Assembly: GCA_902363665.1 (NCBI GenBank)
Contig: CABJAW010000001.1
Location: 124,001 to 188,000, forward strand
Length of the DNA: 64,000 bases
DNA from: Lachnospiraceae bacterium
Lineage (GTDB): Bacteria; Bacillota; Clostridia; Lachnospirales; Lachnospiraceae
Direction: 5' to 3'
Below are positions 1 through 8,359 of the stretch, piece by piece. Each line of letters starts with the position of its first letter. Positions within the stretch are counted from its first letter, which is position 1. The notes beneath the pieces were generated by a model. It did no database searches. It saw only the letters and a program-made list of their open reading frames with translations, and was not told the DNA's origin. A program made the translations under genes and the position numbers.

Positions 1-83
1 CTCATATCCTGCATTCCCTGCTCCGCCGTCATCTGCCCTGATTCAACCTTTTTCAATAATTCAAAAAGTTCTTTTCGTTCCAT
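1..83 (-). CDS. LarB-like protein, N-terminal fragment (runs off left edge)
   Basis: Only the first 27 codons are inside the window. The start ATG at 83 follows a GGAG ribosome site, 10 bases after the stop of the acetyltransferase gene, so the two are probably cotranscribed. The visible peptide is a short amphipathic helix of the type ELLKKVESGQMTAEQG. It resembles the N-terminus of LarB, the pyridinium carboxylase of nickel-pincer cofactor synthesis, which typically begins with a similar LL-x-x-V-x-x-G-x-x-x-x-E-x-A helix. With so few residues this is a suggestion only; any protein with a helical N-terminus could look like this. Confidence 0.4.
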   Translation of the reverse strand, partial: MERKELFELLKKVESGQMTAEQGMQDM

Positions 84-93
84 TTTTTCTCCG

Positions 94-579
94 TCAGTCA
101 AGCTTCTGATATGCGATCCGCGGAGAACCATCCGCAATGTAGATTCTCCCGCATTTTACAGATCCGTTCTTCTCCATCACACGCTGCATGACATGATTGT
201 CCGCATGTGTGTCACCACGCAGGTTTCCGCACTGCGCAAAACACCACTGGATGCATTCTGAACCGATGCCTTTTACCCTGCCTCGCGATGCGATCCGGTG
301 CAGCACGCCATACGGCGCATCATTTCGCCATGCTCCATCCTCAATCACCTTATAAGTCGGGTCTTCCCCCATCCGGAAAACAAACACCGCCTCAATCTCT
401 CCGTTTTCCACTGCCACATAGCTGATCCCGGACTCTATATCCGAACGCACCAGGGATTCAGACGGATAACCATTTCTCCACTGTGTCGGATTGCCGGTAT
501 TCTTCATAAAAGTGCGGGCGATTCCATAAATTTCCATGATCTCCTGCAGGTCTTCTGTTGTCGATTTTCTGATTTCCAT
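94..579 (-). CDS. GNAT family N-acetyltransferase
   Basis: The product has 161 residues from the ATG at 579, chosen because GGAG sits 8 bases upstream; the open frame extends 11 codons further without a ribosome site. It starts with the MEIRKSTTEDLQEIMEIY pattern of GNAT enzymes (strand 1 and helix 1). It ends with the family-typical region around HADNHVMQRVMEKNG, where an Asn and a following helix lie near the acetyl-CoA thiol. GNAT enzymes transfer an acetyl group from acetyl-CoA to an amine; the acceptor cannot be told from sequence. There is no signal peptide, so it is cytoplasmic. The next gene downstream is the LarB-like fragment, 10 bases away. Confidence 0.8.
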   Translation of the reverse strand: MEIRKSTTEDLQEIMEIYGIARTFMKNTGNPTQWRNGYPSESLVRSDIESGISYVAVENGEIEAVFVFRMGEDPTYKVIEDGAWRNDAPYGVLHRIASRGRVKGIGSECIQWCFAQCGNLRGDTHADNHVMQRVMEKNGSVKCGRIYIADGSPRIAYQKLD

Positions 580-720
580 TATTATTTCTCCTACGAACTG
601 CGTAACTTGCAATTCCTGTTTTTCGTATCTCTCTTTTTTATTCTTTCTCGCTTATTTCGTCTCGTACCCTGTACAGCGTTCCGCAAACGGCAAGCACGCA
701 GGAACCCTGCTGCAAGGTAG

Positions 721-753
721 AAAAAAGCCCCGACTTCATATGAAATCGAGGCT
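721..753 (-). terminator. Intrinsic terminator of the tRNA-Thr gene
   Basis: On the minus strand a 13-bp stem with a few G-T pairs and a two-base loop (726-753) is followed by six T residues (721-726). It lies 18 bases past the tRNA 3' end. Confidence 0.85.
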
Positions 754-771
754 TTCCCGTAGCTTGACAAG

Positions 772-844
772 AGCTGATGACGGGAATCGGACCCGTGACC
801 TCCTCACTACCAATGAGGTGCGCTACCGACTGTGCCACATCAGC
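772..844 (-). tRNA. tRNA-Thr (anticodon GGT)
   Basis: A 73-nt cloverleaf reads on the minus strand. The acceptor arms GCTGATG and CATCAGC pair perfectly, and the discriminator base is T. The anticodon stem CCTCA/TGAGG encloses the loop TTGGTAG, giving anticodon GGT. The T-arm contains GGTCCGATTCC. CCA is not encoded. The gene has its own promoter and terminator and stands alone between the acetyltransferase and the first peptide-transporter operon. Confidence 0.95.
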
Positions 845-867
845 ACAACTGCTCGCTACAGTTAAGG

Positions 868-896
868 ATATTACCATAGAATCAGTTGCTTGTCAA
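868..896 (-). promoter_or_regulatory. Sigma-A-type promoter of tRNA-Thr
   Basis: Minus strand: -35 TTGACA (891-896), 17-base spacer, -10 TAATAT (868-873). The tRNA 5' end follows 24 bases later. Confidence 0.8.
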
Positions 897-908
897 ATAG
901 AATTTTTC

Positions 909-935
909 AAAAAATATAAAAAATATAAAAAATAT
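909..935. repeat. 9-bp tandem repeat, three perfect copies
   Basis: The unit AAAAAATAT occurs three times in a row, four bases beyond the stop codon of the permease gene at 940. It may act as part of a T-rich 3' end on the minus strand, but there is no clear stem before it. Confidence 0.7.
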
Positions 936-939
936 CCTC

Positions 940-1821
940 CTAACGGCTGTTGGGATCGAGCGCATCCCGCAGCGCGTCTCCGATAAAATTGATCGACATA
1001 ACAAGGATCACGATCAGCAGTCCGGCTGGAATCCACAGCCACGGCTGCTTCGTCAGTACGGTCAGCGACTGCGCTCCGTTTAACATGTTTCCAAGACTCG
1101 CGGTCGGAGGCTGCACGCCCTGTCCCAAAAAGCTAAGCGCCGCCTCATCCAGCATCGAGAGTGCCAGAACAGAGGTCGCATAGACGAGAATCGGAGCCAC
1201 CGTGTTCGGCAGAATCTCCGAAAACAGGATGTGGCGCACCGGCATGCCAGAAACAATACTGCCCTTGACGAAATTGGTTTCGCGCAGGTTCAGCACATTT
1301 CCGCGCACAAGCCGCGCGATGCCTGGCCAGTCAACAAATCCCAGGATCAAAATGATGTTCCAGAGTCCCGGACGGAAAATGGCAGCCGCCACCAGCACCA
1401 GCAGAATGTACGGAAACGACATGACCATATCGGTAAAACGCATGATGACCATATCTGCAATCCCGCCAAAATATCCGGCGATCAGCCCCAGGATCACACC
1501 GATCACCGTCGAGATCAGTGTGGCAAGCACGCCAACCAGCAGGGAAATCCGCATCGCATACAGCAGGCGGCTCAGCACATCTCTTCCGATCTGATCGGTG
1601 CCAAGCCAGTGCTCCAGGCACGGTGCACCGCTGAACGTTCCGACGATCGCATCCGGATCATACGGTGCGATCCACGGTGCCAGAAGCGCCGCTCCGACAA
1701 GTATAATCAGGACTACCAGGCTGACCATAGCCAGACGATGCCTTCGAAAGCGCCTGAACACGGTCTGCAGATAGCTTTCGTTTGTAATATCTTTTTTTAC
1801 AGTATCTTTTTTCTGTTTCAT
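940..1821 (-). CDS. Peptide ABC transporter permease, DppC/OppC type (operon 1)
   Basis: The product has 293 residues, the usual DppC size, starting at ATG 1821 after AGGAGG. An N-terminal cytoplasmic tail is followed by a first membrane helix (about 33-53). After a short outer loop comes the LGTDQIGRDVLSRL segment that opens the BPD_transp_1 domain. The ATPase-contact loop (GMPVRHILFSEILPN) and the EAALSFLGQG motif are present. It forms the membrane channel with the DppB partner encoded 9 bases upstream. It serves as an internal control for the enlarged homologue at 10557-12272: no insertion is present here. It is the last gene of operon 1. Confidence 0.93.
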   Translation of the reverse strand: MKQKKDTVKKDITNESYLQTVFRRFRRHRLAMVSLVVLIILVGAALLAPWIAPYDPDAIVGTFSGAPCLEHWLGTDQIGRDVLSRLLYAMRISLLVGVLATLISTVIGVILGLIAGYFGGIADMVIMRFTDMVMSFPYILLVLVAAAIFRPGLWNIILILGFVDWPGIARLVRGNVLNLRETNFVKGSIVSGMPVRHILFSEILPNTVAPILVYATSVLALSMLDEAALSFLGQGVQPPTASLGNMLNGAQSLTVLTKQPWLWIPAGLLIVILVMSINFIGDALRDALDPNSR

Positions 1822-1830
1822 GGCATCCTC

Positions 1831-2778
1831 CTAATTCAGCGAGATGGTCGGGTCCACCAGCGCATACAGAATATCTGTCACGAGGTTTGCCACCAGCACC
1901 ACGACTGCCGACAGCAGGCAGACGCCCATGATCACCGGATAATCGCGGCTTGAAATCGCACTCATCGTCATCAGTCCCAGACCCGGCCAGGAAAACACCT
2001 GCTCGATGATGACCGCACCGCCAAAAAGCGTCGGAATTTCCATACCGATCACCGTGACGATCGGGACAAGCGCATTGCGCAGCGCATGCTTGTTGATCAC
2101 CCGAAAACGGCCGATGCCTTTTGCCCACGCTGTACGCAGGTAATCCTGCTGCAGGATCTCAAGCACTGCACTTCGAATATAACGGATGTTGCTGCCTGCC
2201 ATCGAAAACGCCAGAACGAGCACCGGCATCACCATATGAGCGGCCACATCTCCTGCTCCGCTCACCGCTCCAAGCGTCGTCATTCCGCTCGATGGAAGCC
2301 AGCCCAGCTTGACGGTAAATACATAGATCAGCAGAAGGGACAGAAAGAAGCCTGGAATACTGCTTCCAAGAAACGACATCGTCACAACCGCATAGTCGCC
2401 TTTTTCATACTGATGGATCGCACTGTAGATACCGGCCGGCACCGCAAACACCAAGCTGACGATCAGGGATACACCCATCAGAAGAAGGGTCGGTCCAAGA
2501 TGCGAAGCGATCATCTCGCTGACCGGCTGATATGATTTGATCGAATATCCGAGGTTGCCGTGCAGCAGCTGTCCAAGCCAGACAAAATACTGCATGTATA
2601 CCGGTTGATCCAGGCCAAGCGCAATCTTTTTTGCTTCCAGCGCCGCCTCAGAGACACGCGGTCCCTGCATCATCGCAAGAGGGCTGCCCGCCATGCACAT
2701 GATCGCATAGTCAATGATCGTAATTCCGATCAGCACCGGGATCGCGATCAGGATCCGTTTTAAAATATATTTATACAT
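1831..2778 (-). CDS. Peptide ABC transporter permease, DppB/OppB type (operon 1)
   Basis: The start at 2778 ([16 protein letters not shown]) gives 315 residues. The open frame extends about 97 codons upstream inside the ATPase gene, but that part is basic, low-quality sequence. The chosen ATG sits within the last codons of the ATPase gene, overlapping it by 8 bases, as expected for translational coupling. An N-terminal membrane anchor, an outer segment with the GLDQPVYMQYFVWLGQLLHG pattern typical of DppB, and the BPD_transp_1 domain with its cytoplasmic ATPase-contact loop (RTAWAKG) are visible. It partners with the DppC protein encoded next. Confidence 0.93.
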   Translation of the reverse strand: MYKYILKRILIAIPVLIGITIIDYAIMCMAGSPLAMMQGPRVSEAALEAKKIALGLDQPVYMQYFVWLGQLLHGNLGYSIKSYQPVSEMIASHLGPTLLLMGVSLIVSLVFAVPAGIYSAIHQYEKGDYAVVTMSFLGSSIPGFFLSLLLIYVFTVKLGWLPSSGMTTLGAVSGAGDVAAHMVMPVLVLAFSMAGSNIRYIRSAVLEILQQDYLRTAWAKGIGRFRVINKHALRNALVPIVTVIGMEIPTLFGGAVIIEQVFSWPGLGLMTMSAISSRDYPVIMGVCLLSAVVVLVANLVTDILYALVDPTISLN

Positions 2779-4897
2779 GAACCGCTCCCTCCTCTTTCTT
2801 TCCGTATTTTTCTGCTGCCGGGCACGCCGCATAATGTCCGCTTTCCGTGATCTGACGAAGCACCGGTTCTGCCTGTGCACATTCCTTCGTCGCATACGGA
2901 CACCGCGGATGGAAACGGCATCCCTGCGGTGGATTTGCACCGTTTCCGATCTCGCCTGACAAAAGCGAACGCTGTTTCTCTTTCTCTGCCGGATCAGGCA
3001 CCGGAACGGCTTCCAGAAGCGCCTGCGTATACGGGTGCAGCGGATGATGGAAGACTTCTTTCGCATCACCGATCTCTACAATCCTGCCAAGATACATGAC
3101 TGCAATCCGGTCGCTGACGTAATTGACCGCTCCCAGACCGTGTCCGACAAAAAGCAGTGTCAGATTCAGTTCTTTTTGCAGACCTTTGAGCAGGTTTAAA
3201 ATCTGTGCCTGAATCGAAACATCGAGTGCGCTGACCGGTTCATCGCAAACGATGAATTTCGGGTTTAAGGACAGTGCTCTTGCAATCCCGATCCTCTGGC
3301 GCTGTCCACCGGAAAACTCATGCGGATAGCGGCCCAAAATATGACGCGGCAGTCCGACCATATCCAGAAGACGGCTTAAATCGCGGTCGATCGTGTCCTT
3401 CGTCGAAATGTGATGATAGAGCATCGGCTGTGCCAGAATCTCATAAATATGTTTCCGTGGATTCAGGGAAGAATACGGATCCTGAAACACCATCTGCAGC
3501 TGTGTGCGGATCTGCTTCATCTCGCTTTTCTTCTTCGCTGCCAGATCCTGTCCCTCATAGCGGATCACACCGGAGGTCGGTGTCTCCAGGCCAACGAGCT
3601 GTCTGCCGATCGTTGATTTTCCGCAGCCGGACTCCCCTACAAGCCCAAGGGTTTCCCCCTCAAAAATAGAGAGAGACACGTCGTCAACTGCATGGATATT
3701 TCCGACCGTGTGGGTGATGATTCCGCCTTTGATCGGATAATATTTTTTCAGGTGATCGACTTCTACAAGGACACGGCGGGAATTTTCACATTTTTTTGCA
3801 GGATTTCCTGCTTGAAGCGAAGCTGCCGCGCCTCTGCCTTCTGATACTTTTATTTTTTCTCTGTCTGCGGAGCCAGCCTGGTCTGATCGTTCAGTTTCGT
3901 TATTTTTTTTTGATATTTCCTTCTCTTCCCACGTACGATGCGCGACCACGCACCGTGCCGTATGTGCTTTTCCGAACGCATACAGCTCCTGCACTTCTCT
4001 GCACGATTCGCAGGCAAACGCGCAGCGGTCCGCGAAGCGGCAGCCGGTGATATCGTCGTAATGCTCCGGCACGATTCCCGGGATCGACACCAGGCGGCGC
4101 GATCCATCATCGCGGATCGTCGGAACGGTGTTGAGCAGCGCTCTTGTATACGGATGCTCCGGGTGCGCAAACAGCTTTTCCGACGGAGCAGCCTCGATCA
4201 GCTGACCTGCATACATGACGAGTACGCGGTCTGCCATGTTCGCCACCACTCCGATATCATGTGTGATCAGTATCATCGCCATGTGCGTTTCTTTCTGCAG
4301 CTCTACAAGCAGCTGCATGATCTGTGCCTGAATCGTCACATCGAGTGCCGTGGTTGGTTCGTCCGCGATCAAAAGACGCGGATCACAGCACAGAGCCATC
4401 GCAATCATGACTCTCTGCCTCATTCCGCCGGAAAGTGTATGCGGATATTTTTTCATAACCGCTTTCGGATCCGGCATCCCCACACGTTTCAGCAGTGCCT
4501 CCGCCCTCGCTGCTGCCTCCGCTTTTGAGAGTTTCATATGGATGCGGATGCTCTCCATCATCTGACTGCCGATCGTAAAGACCGGATTCAGAGAAGTCAG
4601 CGGATCCTGAAAGATCATCGTCATCTCATTTCCACGGATCTGATCCAGCTCTTTTTCCGACATCGTAAGCAGCTCTTTTCCATCGAACCAGACGGAGCCG
4701 TCCGTGACTTCTCCGCCTCTTCCGAGCAGCCCCATAATTGATAGCGAGGTCACACTTTTGCCGCAACCGGATTCCCCGACAATACAGACCACTTCTCCCG
4801 GATCCACATGAAAGCTCACGTGATCCACACTGATGTTCCTGCCATAATCTCCGGTAAAGGCAGTCGTCAGATTTTTTACTTCAAGTAAATGTGACAT
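2771..4897 (-). CDS. Fused DppD-DppF peptide transporter ATPase (operon 1)
   Basis: The 708-residue protein holds two complete nucleotide-binding domains in the order DppD-DppF. Walker A GESGCGKS occurs at 41-48 and again at 421-428. The signature motifs are LSGGMRQR and FSGGQRQR, and the Walker B segments are LLIADEP and FIVCDEP. Each half ends with the Cys-containing oligopeptide-ATPase tail (for example [15 protein letters not shown]). A charged linker of about 55 residues joins them. In most bacteria these are two proteins, as in operon 2 of this same window. ATP hydrolysis drives import through the two permeases encoded downstream. The start at 4897 is the first ATG before [10 protein letters not shown]. 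Confidence 0.93.
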   Translation of the reverse strand: MSHLLEVKNLTTAFTGDYGRNISVDHVSFHVDPGEVVCIVGESGCGKSVTSLSIMGLLGRGGEVTDGSVWFDGKELLTMSEKELDQIRGNEMTMIFQDPLTSLNPVFTIGSQMMESIRIHMKLSKAEAAARAEALLKRVGMPDPKAVMKKYPHTLSGGMRQRVMIAMALCCDPRLLIADEPTTALDVTIQAQIMQLLVELQKETHMAMILITHDIGVVANMADRVLVMYAGQLIEAAPSEKLFAHPEHPYTRALLNTVPTIRDDGSRRLVSIPGIVPEHYDDITGCRFADRCAFACESCREVQELYAFGKAHTARCVVAHRTWEEKEISKKNNETERSDQAGSADREKIKVSEGRGAAASLQAGNPAKKCENSRRVLVEVDHLKKYYPIKGGIITHTVGNIHAVDDVSLSIFEGETLGLVGESGCGKSTIGRQLVGLETPTSGVIRYEGQDLAAKKKSEMKQIRTQLQMVFQDPYSSLNPRKHIYEILAQPMLYHHISTKDTIDRDLSRLLDMVGLPRHILGRYPHEFSGGQRQRIGIARALSLNPKFIVCDEPVSALDVSIQAQILNLLKGLQKELNLTLLFVGHGLGAVNYVSDRIAVMYLGRIVEIGDAKEVFHHPLHPYTQALLEAVPVPDPAEKEKQRSLLSGEIGNGANPPQGCRFHPRCPYATKECAQAEPVLRQITESGHYAACPAAEKYGKKEEGAVHV

Positions 4898-4910
4898 ACC
4901 GGTTCCTTTC

Positions 4911-5071
4911 TATAGCAATCCTCGTAAATAATGCATTTAAGGCAGTTCAGCATAGTGCGGAAGACAAGGAAGATATCTGCAGGCGTGCTGACGCACGGCA
5001 AAGATATCTGACGCACGATTTCACACTCTGATAGGCTGAATTAAGATACATTATTTTAGAAGATTGCTATA
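4911..5071. repeat. 161-bp element with long imperfect inverted repeats
   Basis: The ends are a perfect 10-bp inverted repeat, TATAGCAATC (4911-4920) against GATTGCTATA (5062-5071). The match continues imperfectly inward for about 45 bp per arm. The centre contains two direct repeats, AAGATATCTG (4970-4979, 5001-5010) and CTGACGCACG (4988-4997, 5008-5017). I see no flanking target duplication. It lies between the binding-protein gene and the ATPase gene of operon 1, so any read-through RNA would carry it as a long hairpin. A MITE-like insertion or an RNA structure are both possible. Confidence 0.75.
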
Positions 5072-5082
5072 AATCTACGAAA

Positions 5083-5114
5083 ACAGACAGCCGATTCCGT
5101 CACCGGCTGTCTGT
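5083..5114 (-). terminator. Hairpin between binding protein and ATPase genes (weak terminator or RNA stabiliser)
   Basis: A perfect 11-bp stem (ACAGACAGCCG with its complement) has a 10-base loop and is followed on the minus strand by only a short T run. Such a hairpin after a binding-protein gene commonly lowers read-through into the membrane components or protects the upstream message. The rest of the 4898-5264 gap holds the inverted-repeat element and otherwise nothing I recognise. Confidence 0.6.
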
Positions 5115-5264
5115 AACAAATTCTGTATTTCTCTGTTTTGCAGTATTTCTCATACTGACTTTTTTATGCTGTGTTATCCGATGTTTCCTTATTACATTAC
5201 TGCTTTTCGCAGTTTTTCTGCAAACGCGGCATTTTTTTCTGCTTCGGAATGCCGGACGCTCTTT

Positions 5265-6869
5265 TTACTGTGCGATATCCCAGTTCTGTACGTCATTAAA
5301 GAAACCATATGCGCTCGGCTGTGCACCGGTCAGACGTTTGCTGACTGCGCCCTGTGCGCTGATCACGTAGACGGAGAACATTGGAACATCCTCCTGTACT
5401 TTTTTATCTACGATCGAGTACAGACCTTTGATCTCATCGATATCGCTCGTCTGCTGTGTACCTGCCAGCGCCTCGCTGATGGAATCGTCCGCATATCCGG
5501 TCCAGCTTCCCTCACCGCCAAGCAGCCAGCTTACGTCCGGATACGGATCAACCGGTGCGTACGTATACTGTACTGCCATGATATCGTAATCATTCGTACC
5601 TGCAACTGTCATCAGTGTTGCCAGATCTACTGTCGTCACCTCTACGTTGATGCCGACTGCAGCCCACTGTGCTGCAAGTACCTGCGCACCGTTGACAAAT
5701 GTGCTGTCGCCGGAGTTCACATAGAAGCGCAGTGTCTGGGATCCGTCCCAGCCAGCTTCGTCAAGAAGCTCTTTCGCTTTTTCCGGATCGTAGGTCATCG
5801 GTGTGATCGAATCATCATAGAACGGGCTTGCGGAAGAAAGGAATCCGTCCACTACCTCACCATGTCCCTTTAAGAGCTGCTCTACCAGCTGACTGCGGTC
5901 GATCGCATAGACAAGCGCCTCACGCACTCTTGCATCCGGAATATTTGCTGTCTGGATAAACGCGGACTGGTTGGTAATCGGAATACCATATACTACGTCC
6001 ACATTTTCAAGGCTCTCAATGCTCTCGTAATCTTCCTGCGGAATTGCGGTCATCGTGTGATGTGTGATGTCGATCTCACCGGACTGAAGTCCTGCATAAA
6101 TCTGGCTGCCTTCCACGATCTTGAGGTTCAGCTTACCGATCTTCGGTGCGCCCTTCCAGTAGCTTTCATTTGCCTCATACGTCACATAATGCTCGGTATC
6201 GTAATCGGTCAGGAAATACGGGCCACTTACTACATCCGGATGATTGAACCAGTCCAGTGTCTGAAGTTCTTCATCGCTGTAGCCTTCCAGCACGTGCTTC
6301 GGCAGCGTGTGAAGATATCTTCCGTACGTATTTTCAAAGGTGGTAAGTGCCATCGGCTCCTTGGAAGTGAACTGAACTGTCTTGTCGTCGATCACCTGCA
6401 CTCCGTCGATGCTCGTTGCGCCTTCCTCCACAAAGCCGTCATCTCCGACGCCTTCAAATGCATAAAGCATCATTGTCGTATTGTTAATGATCGGGCTTGC
6501 AAGGCGAAGTACGGTAAACTCTACGTCCTCTGCCGTCACCGGCGTACCGTCTGACCAGGTGGCATTCTCATCGAGATGTACCGTGAAATTCTGATTATCC
6601 TCCGTCGTCACGGAATCTGCCAGCATTCCCTGAAAATTCAGGTTTGAATCCAGCTCTACAAGCGGCAGAAATTCCAGATCAATACTGTACTTGTTGATCT
6701 CAGTCTGATCTACCGCCAGCGGATTGACTCCGCCAAGTGAATCCGTAACACCAATGTTTACGATCTTGTCTGCTGCATCACTTTCCGCTGCCGCGCCGAC
6801 GGATGCAAGTGAAACCGTCATGGATGCTGCAAGCACTGTGCCAAGCAGGGTGCGTGTACCTCTTTTCAT
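5265..6869 (-). CDS. Peptide-binding protein, SBP family 5 (operon 1)
   Basis: The protein has 534 residues from ATG 6869, which follows GAAGGAGGG; the longer open frame lacks a ribosome site. It begins with a cleavable signal peptide (basic MKRGTR, hydrophobic core, likely cut after AAA near residue 28). No lipobox Cys is present, which is unusual for a Gram-positive binding protein. The mature part has the SBP_bac_5 pattern, including LDENATWSDGTPVTAEDVEF and the GIPITNQSAFIQTANIPDARVREAL region. It should capture peptides outside the cell for the DppBCDF importer encoded downstream. An intergenic stretch with two secondary structures separates it from those genes. Promoter: see 6965-6993. 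Confidence 0.93.
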   Translation of the reverse strand: MKRGTRTLLGTVLAASMTVSLASVGAAAESDAADKIVNIGVTDSLGGVNPLAVDQTEINKYSIDLEFLPLVELDSNLNFQGMLADSVTTEDNQNFTVHLDENATWSDGTPVTAEDVEFTVLRLASPIINNTTMMLYAFEGVGDDGFVEEGATSIDGVQVIDDKTVQFTSKEPMALTTFENTYGRYLHTLPKHVLEGYSDEELQTLDWFNHPDVVSGPYFLTDYDTEHYVTYEANESYWKGAPKIGKLNLKIVEGSQIYAGLQSGEIDITHHTMTAIPQEDYESIESLENVDVVYGIPITNQSAFIQTANIPDARVREALVYAIDRSQLVEQLLKGHGEVVDGFLSSASPFYDDSITPMTYDPEKAKELLDEAGWDGSQTLRFYVNSGDSTFVNGAQVLAAQWAAVGINVEVTTVDLATLMTVAGTNDYDIMAVQYTYAPVDPYPDVSWLLGGEGSWTGYADDSISEALAGTQQTSDIDEIKGLYSIVDKKVQEDVPMFSVYVISAQGAVSKRLTGAQPSAYGFFNDVQNWDIAQ

Positions 6870-6964
6870 AATAGTCCCTCCTTCTGGATGAATCCCCTGA
6901 ATCTGTTTAGGATACACCACTTTTCCCACCATATCTATATGAAATATATGATTTGGCTGCATTT

Positions 6965-6993
6965 ATTTTATTATAACATACTTTTCTTGTCAA
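6965..6993 (-). promoter_or_regulatory. Promoter of operon 1
   Basis: Minus strand: TTGACA (6988-6993), 17-base spacer, TAAAAT (6965-6970). The start codon lies about 96 bases downstream. The remainder of the 6870-7181 gap holds a truncated repeat (7021-7050) and the divergent promoter of the peptidase gene. Confidence 0.7.
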
Positions 6994-7020
6994 ATACATT
7001 TTGAATATTATCCAAAATTA

Positions 7021-7050
7021 ATTTTTGAAATTTTATTTGGCTCTGAACAA
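7021..7050 (+). repeat. Internally deleted copy (D) of the 138-bp dispersed element
   Basis: Eighteen bases (7023-7040) match the middle of the full element, and the next ten, CTCTGAACAA, match its right end. The 45 bp that separate these parts in full copies are missing exactly between two TTGG direct repeats. No left end is found. Confidence 0.7.
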
Positions 7051-7074
7051 TAATACTACATTTCTCCCAAAATC

Positions 7075-7103
7075 TTGACAAATTCCCCAATGCGCGGTAG
7101 AGT
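7075..7103 (+). promoter_or_regulatory. Promoter of C39-like gene 1
   Basis: TTGACA (7075-7080), 17-base spacer, TAGAGT (7098-7103). The block TTGACAAATTC and the spacer word TGCGCG recur in the promoter of the paralogue at 17132. The leader (about 7110-7181) contains AGGCA/TGCCT and AAATTGG/CCAATTT inverted repeats. Confidence 0.7.
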
Positions 7104-7181
7104 AAAGGCAATTTGCCTGTATAAAAAATTGGCAGTGCTGATCCATTACCAATTTGGGGCAAAACAAAGGGGAAACTTACT

Positions 7182-7838
7182 ATGAAAAATCTGCTGAATT
7201 ACCAGACGAGCGAGTATGACTGCGGACCGGTCTCCATCTTAAACGGGATCCGCTATCTGTTTGAACGGGAGGAAATTTACCCGGATATCGTAAAATTCAT
7301 CATGCTCTACTGCATGGACACTTACAACGAACATGGCGAGCTGTGCAAACGCGGCACTTCTGCTGCCGCTGTCCATTATATGTCAAACTGGCTGAATCAC
7401 TTTTCCGAGACCAGAAATTTTCCGATTCACTGTGATTACATCAAAAAAGAAGAAGTCGTGATCGCACCCGGCACAGAGATCTGGAACACCCTCAAAAACG
7501 GCGGTGCCGTTGTCCTGCGCCTCAGCCTGGACTGCTGGCATTACGTGCTACTCACCGGTCTGGACGGAGAGGACCGTGTTCTTCTTTTTGATCCATATTA
7601 TGAAGAGATCGATGATCCGGAGCTCGACGACGAATACAAAACGGAAGAGATTGAATTTCTTCATCATATGCCAAAGCGCGCCAACCGCTCGATTTCCGTC
7701 TGCCGGCTGAACCGCACCGCACTCGATTATTATCAGATGGGAGAGTTTTCAAACCGCGAGGCACTCATCATGTACCGCACCAGTCTGGAGTATCCGAAGC
7801 ATATCGCAGACTTGCCCGCTTCTGGTAAAACACTCTGA
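7182..7838 (+). CDS. Standalone C39-like cysteine peptidase, paralogue 1
   Basis: The 218-residue protein has the papain-like C39 signature: Gln8 (oxyanion), Cys14 in EYDCGPVS, His120 in CWHYVLLTG and Asp137 in LLFDPYY. Classical C39 domains cut double-glycine leader peptides and are fused to ABC exporters. This one has no transporter domain, signal peptide or membrane helix, so it should be cytoplasmic. It is divergent from peptide-importer operon 1 and convergent with operon 2. The paralogue at 17264 aligns without gaps through the Cys and His sites and has the same N-terminus pattern. Whether it cuts imported peptides, a precursor made elsewhere, or isopeptide-type bonds is unknown. The start is the ATG after AAAGGGG. 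Confidence 0.75.
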   Translation: MKNLLNYQTSEYDCGPVSILNGIRYLFEREEIYPDIVKFIMLYCMDTYNEHGELCKRGTSAAAVHYMSNWLNHFSETRNFPIHCDYIKKEEVVIAPGTEIWNTLKNGGAVVLRLSLDCWHYVLLTGLDGEDRVLLFDPYYEEIDDPELDDEYKTEEIEFLHHMPKRANRSISVCRLNRTALDYYQMGEFSNREALIMYRTSLEYPKHIADLPASGKTL

Positions 7839-7866
7839 CAACGTTCTGATTTTCATAAACTTCCAT

Positions 7867-7925
7867 AAAAAATCCTGCACAGCTTACAGTGGATTTTTCC
7901 TTTCTGCAGCTGCGCAGGATTTTTT
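7867..7925. terminator. Bidirectional terminator between peptidase gene 1 and operon 2
   Basis: Complementary arms AAAAAATCCTGC and GCAGGATTTTTT bracket a longer loop. T runs follow on both strands, serving the converging transcripts. Confidence 0.8.
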
Positions 7926-7973
7926 AACCGAGTCAAGCAAGTAGCGAAGCTGATTGCGAATATCCGCTTTGAC
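7924..7973 (+). repeat. Family-2 intergenic repeat, copy 1
   Basis: Fifty bases starting TTAACCGAGTCAAGCAAG and ending ATATCCGCTTTGAC match the copy at 41133-41182 at 44 of 50 positions. Both begin directly after the T run of a terminator. Confidence 0.75.
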
Positions 7974-7998
7974 TCAAAGCGAATATTCTCTTTTTCTT

Positions 7999-8334
7999 CT
8001 ACTTAAACCACACATTCACACAAAACAGCAGAAACAGAAATGCCGCCAGCACAAACACACCGCCAAGCAGCAGCGCCGCTTTTAACGCAATCCACACAAG
8101 CGCACGCCGTTCTTCTTTTTCAAACGGCTGCTCCTGCCCGGCCAGAAACGGATTTTCCGATCCGTCCGTATCGTCTCTGCGCGGCCCGGCGTGCTGCAGG
8201 TCATTCTTTTTCTTTGCAGCTGACGGGTCGCCAGGAAGCAGCTGCCACGGCCGCCTTGTATTCCACGGCATTCCGTCCACATTCATATCTGCTACGGTAT
8301 AGTCCGGCAGGTCATCGGATAGTTTCTTTTTCAT
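7999..8334 (-). CDS. Small single-pass membrane protein of peptide importer operon 2
   Basis: The product has 111 residues from ATG 8334 with AGGAG upstream. The first 75 residues are hydrophilic and contain the phrase DYTVADMNVDGMPWN; a basic/acidic patch precedes one hydrophobic helix at about 79-107 and the protein ends there. The likely topology is a cytoplasmic N-terminus with a C-terminal tail anchor. I do not recognise a named family. It is the last gene of operon 2, 25 bases after the OppF gene, so it is probably made together with the transporter and may assist its assembly, stability or regulation. That role is inferred from position only. Confidence 0.75.
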   Translation of the reverse strand: MKKKLSDDLPDYTVADMNVDGMPWNTRRPWQLLPGDPSAAKKKNDLQHAGPRRDDTDGSENPFLAGQEQPFEKEERRALVWIALKAALLLGGVFVLAAFLFLLFCVNVWFK

Positions 8335-8359
8335 GGCAGGTGCTCCTTTCTGATGAAAG

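Noticed and set aside
7090..7185. 31-codon open frame overlapping the start of peptidase gene 1 (possible leader peptide)
   Set aside because: Its ATG lies in the promoter spacer, before the predicted transcript start, and it has no ribosome site or double-glycine motif.
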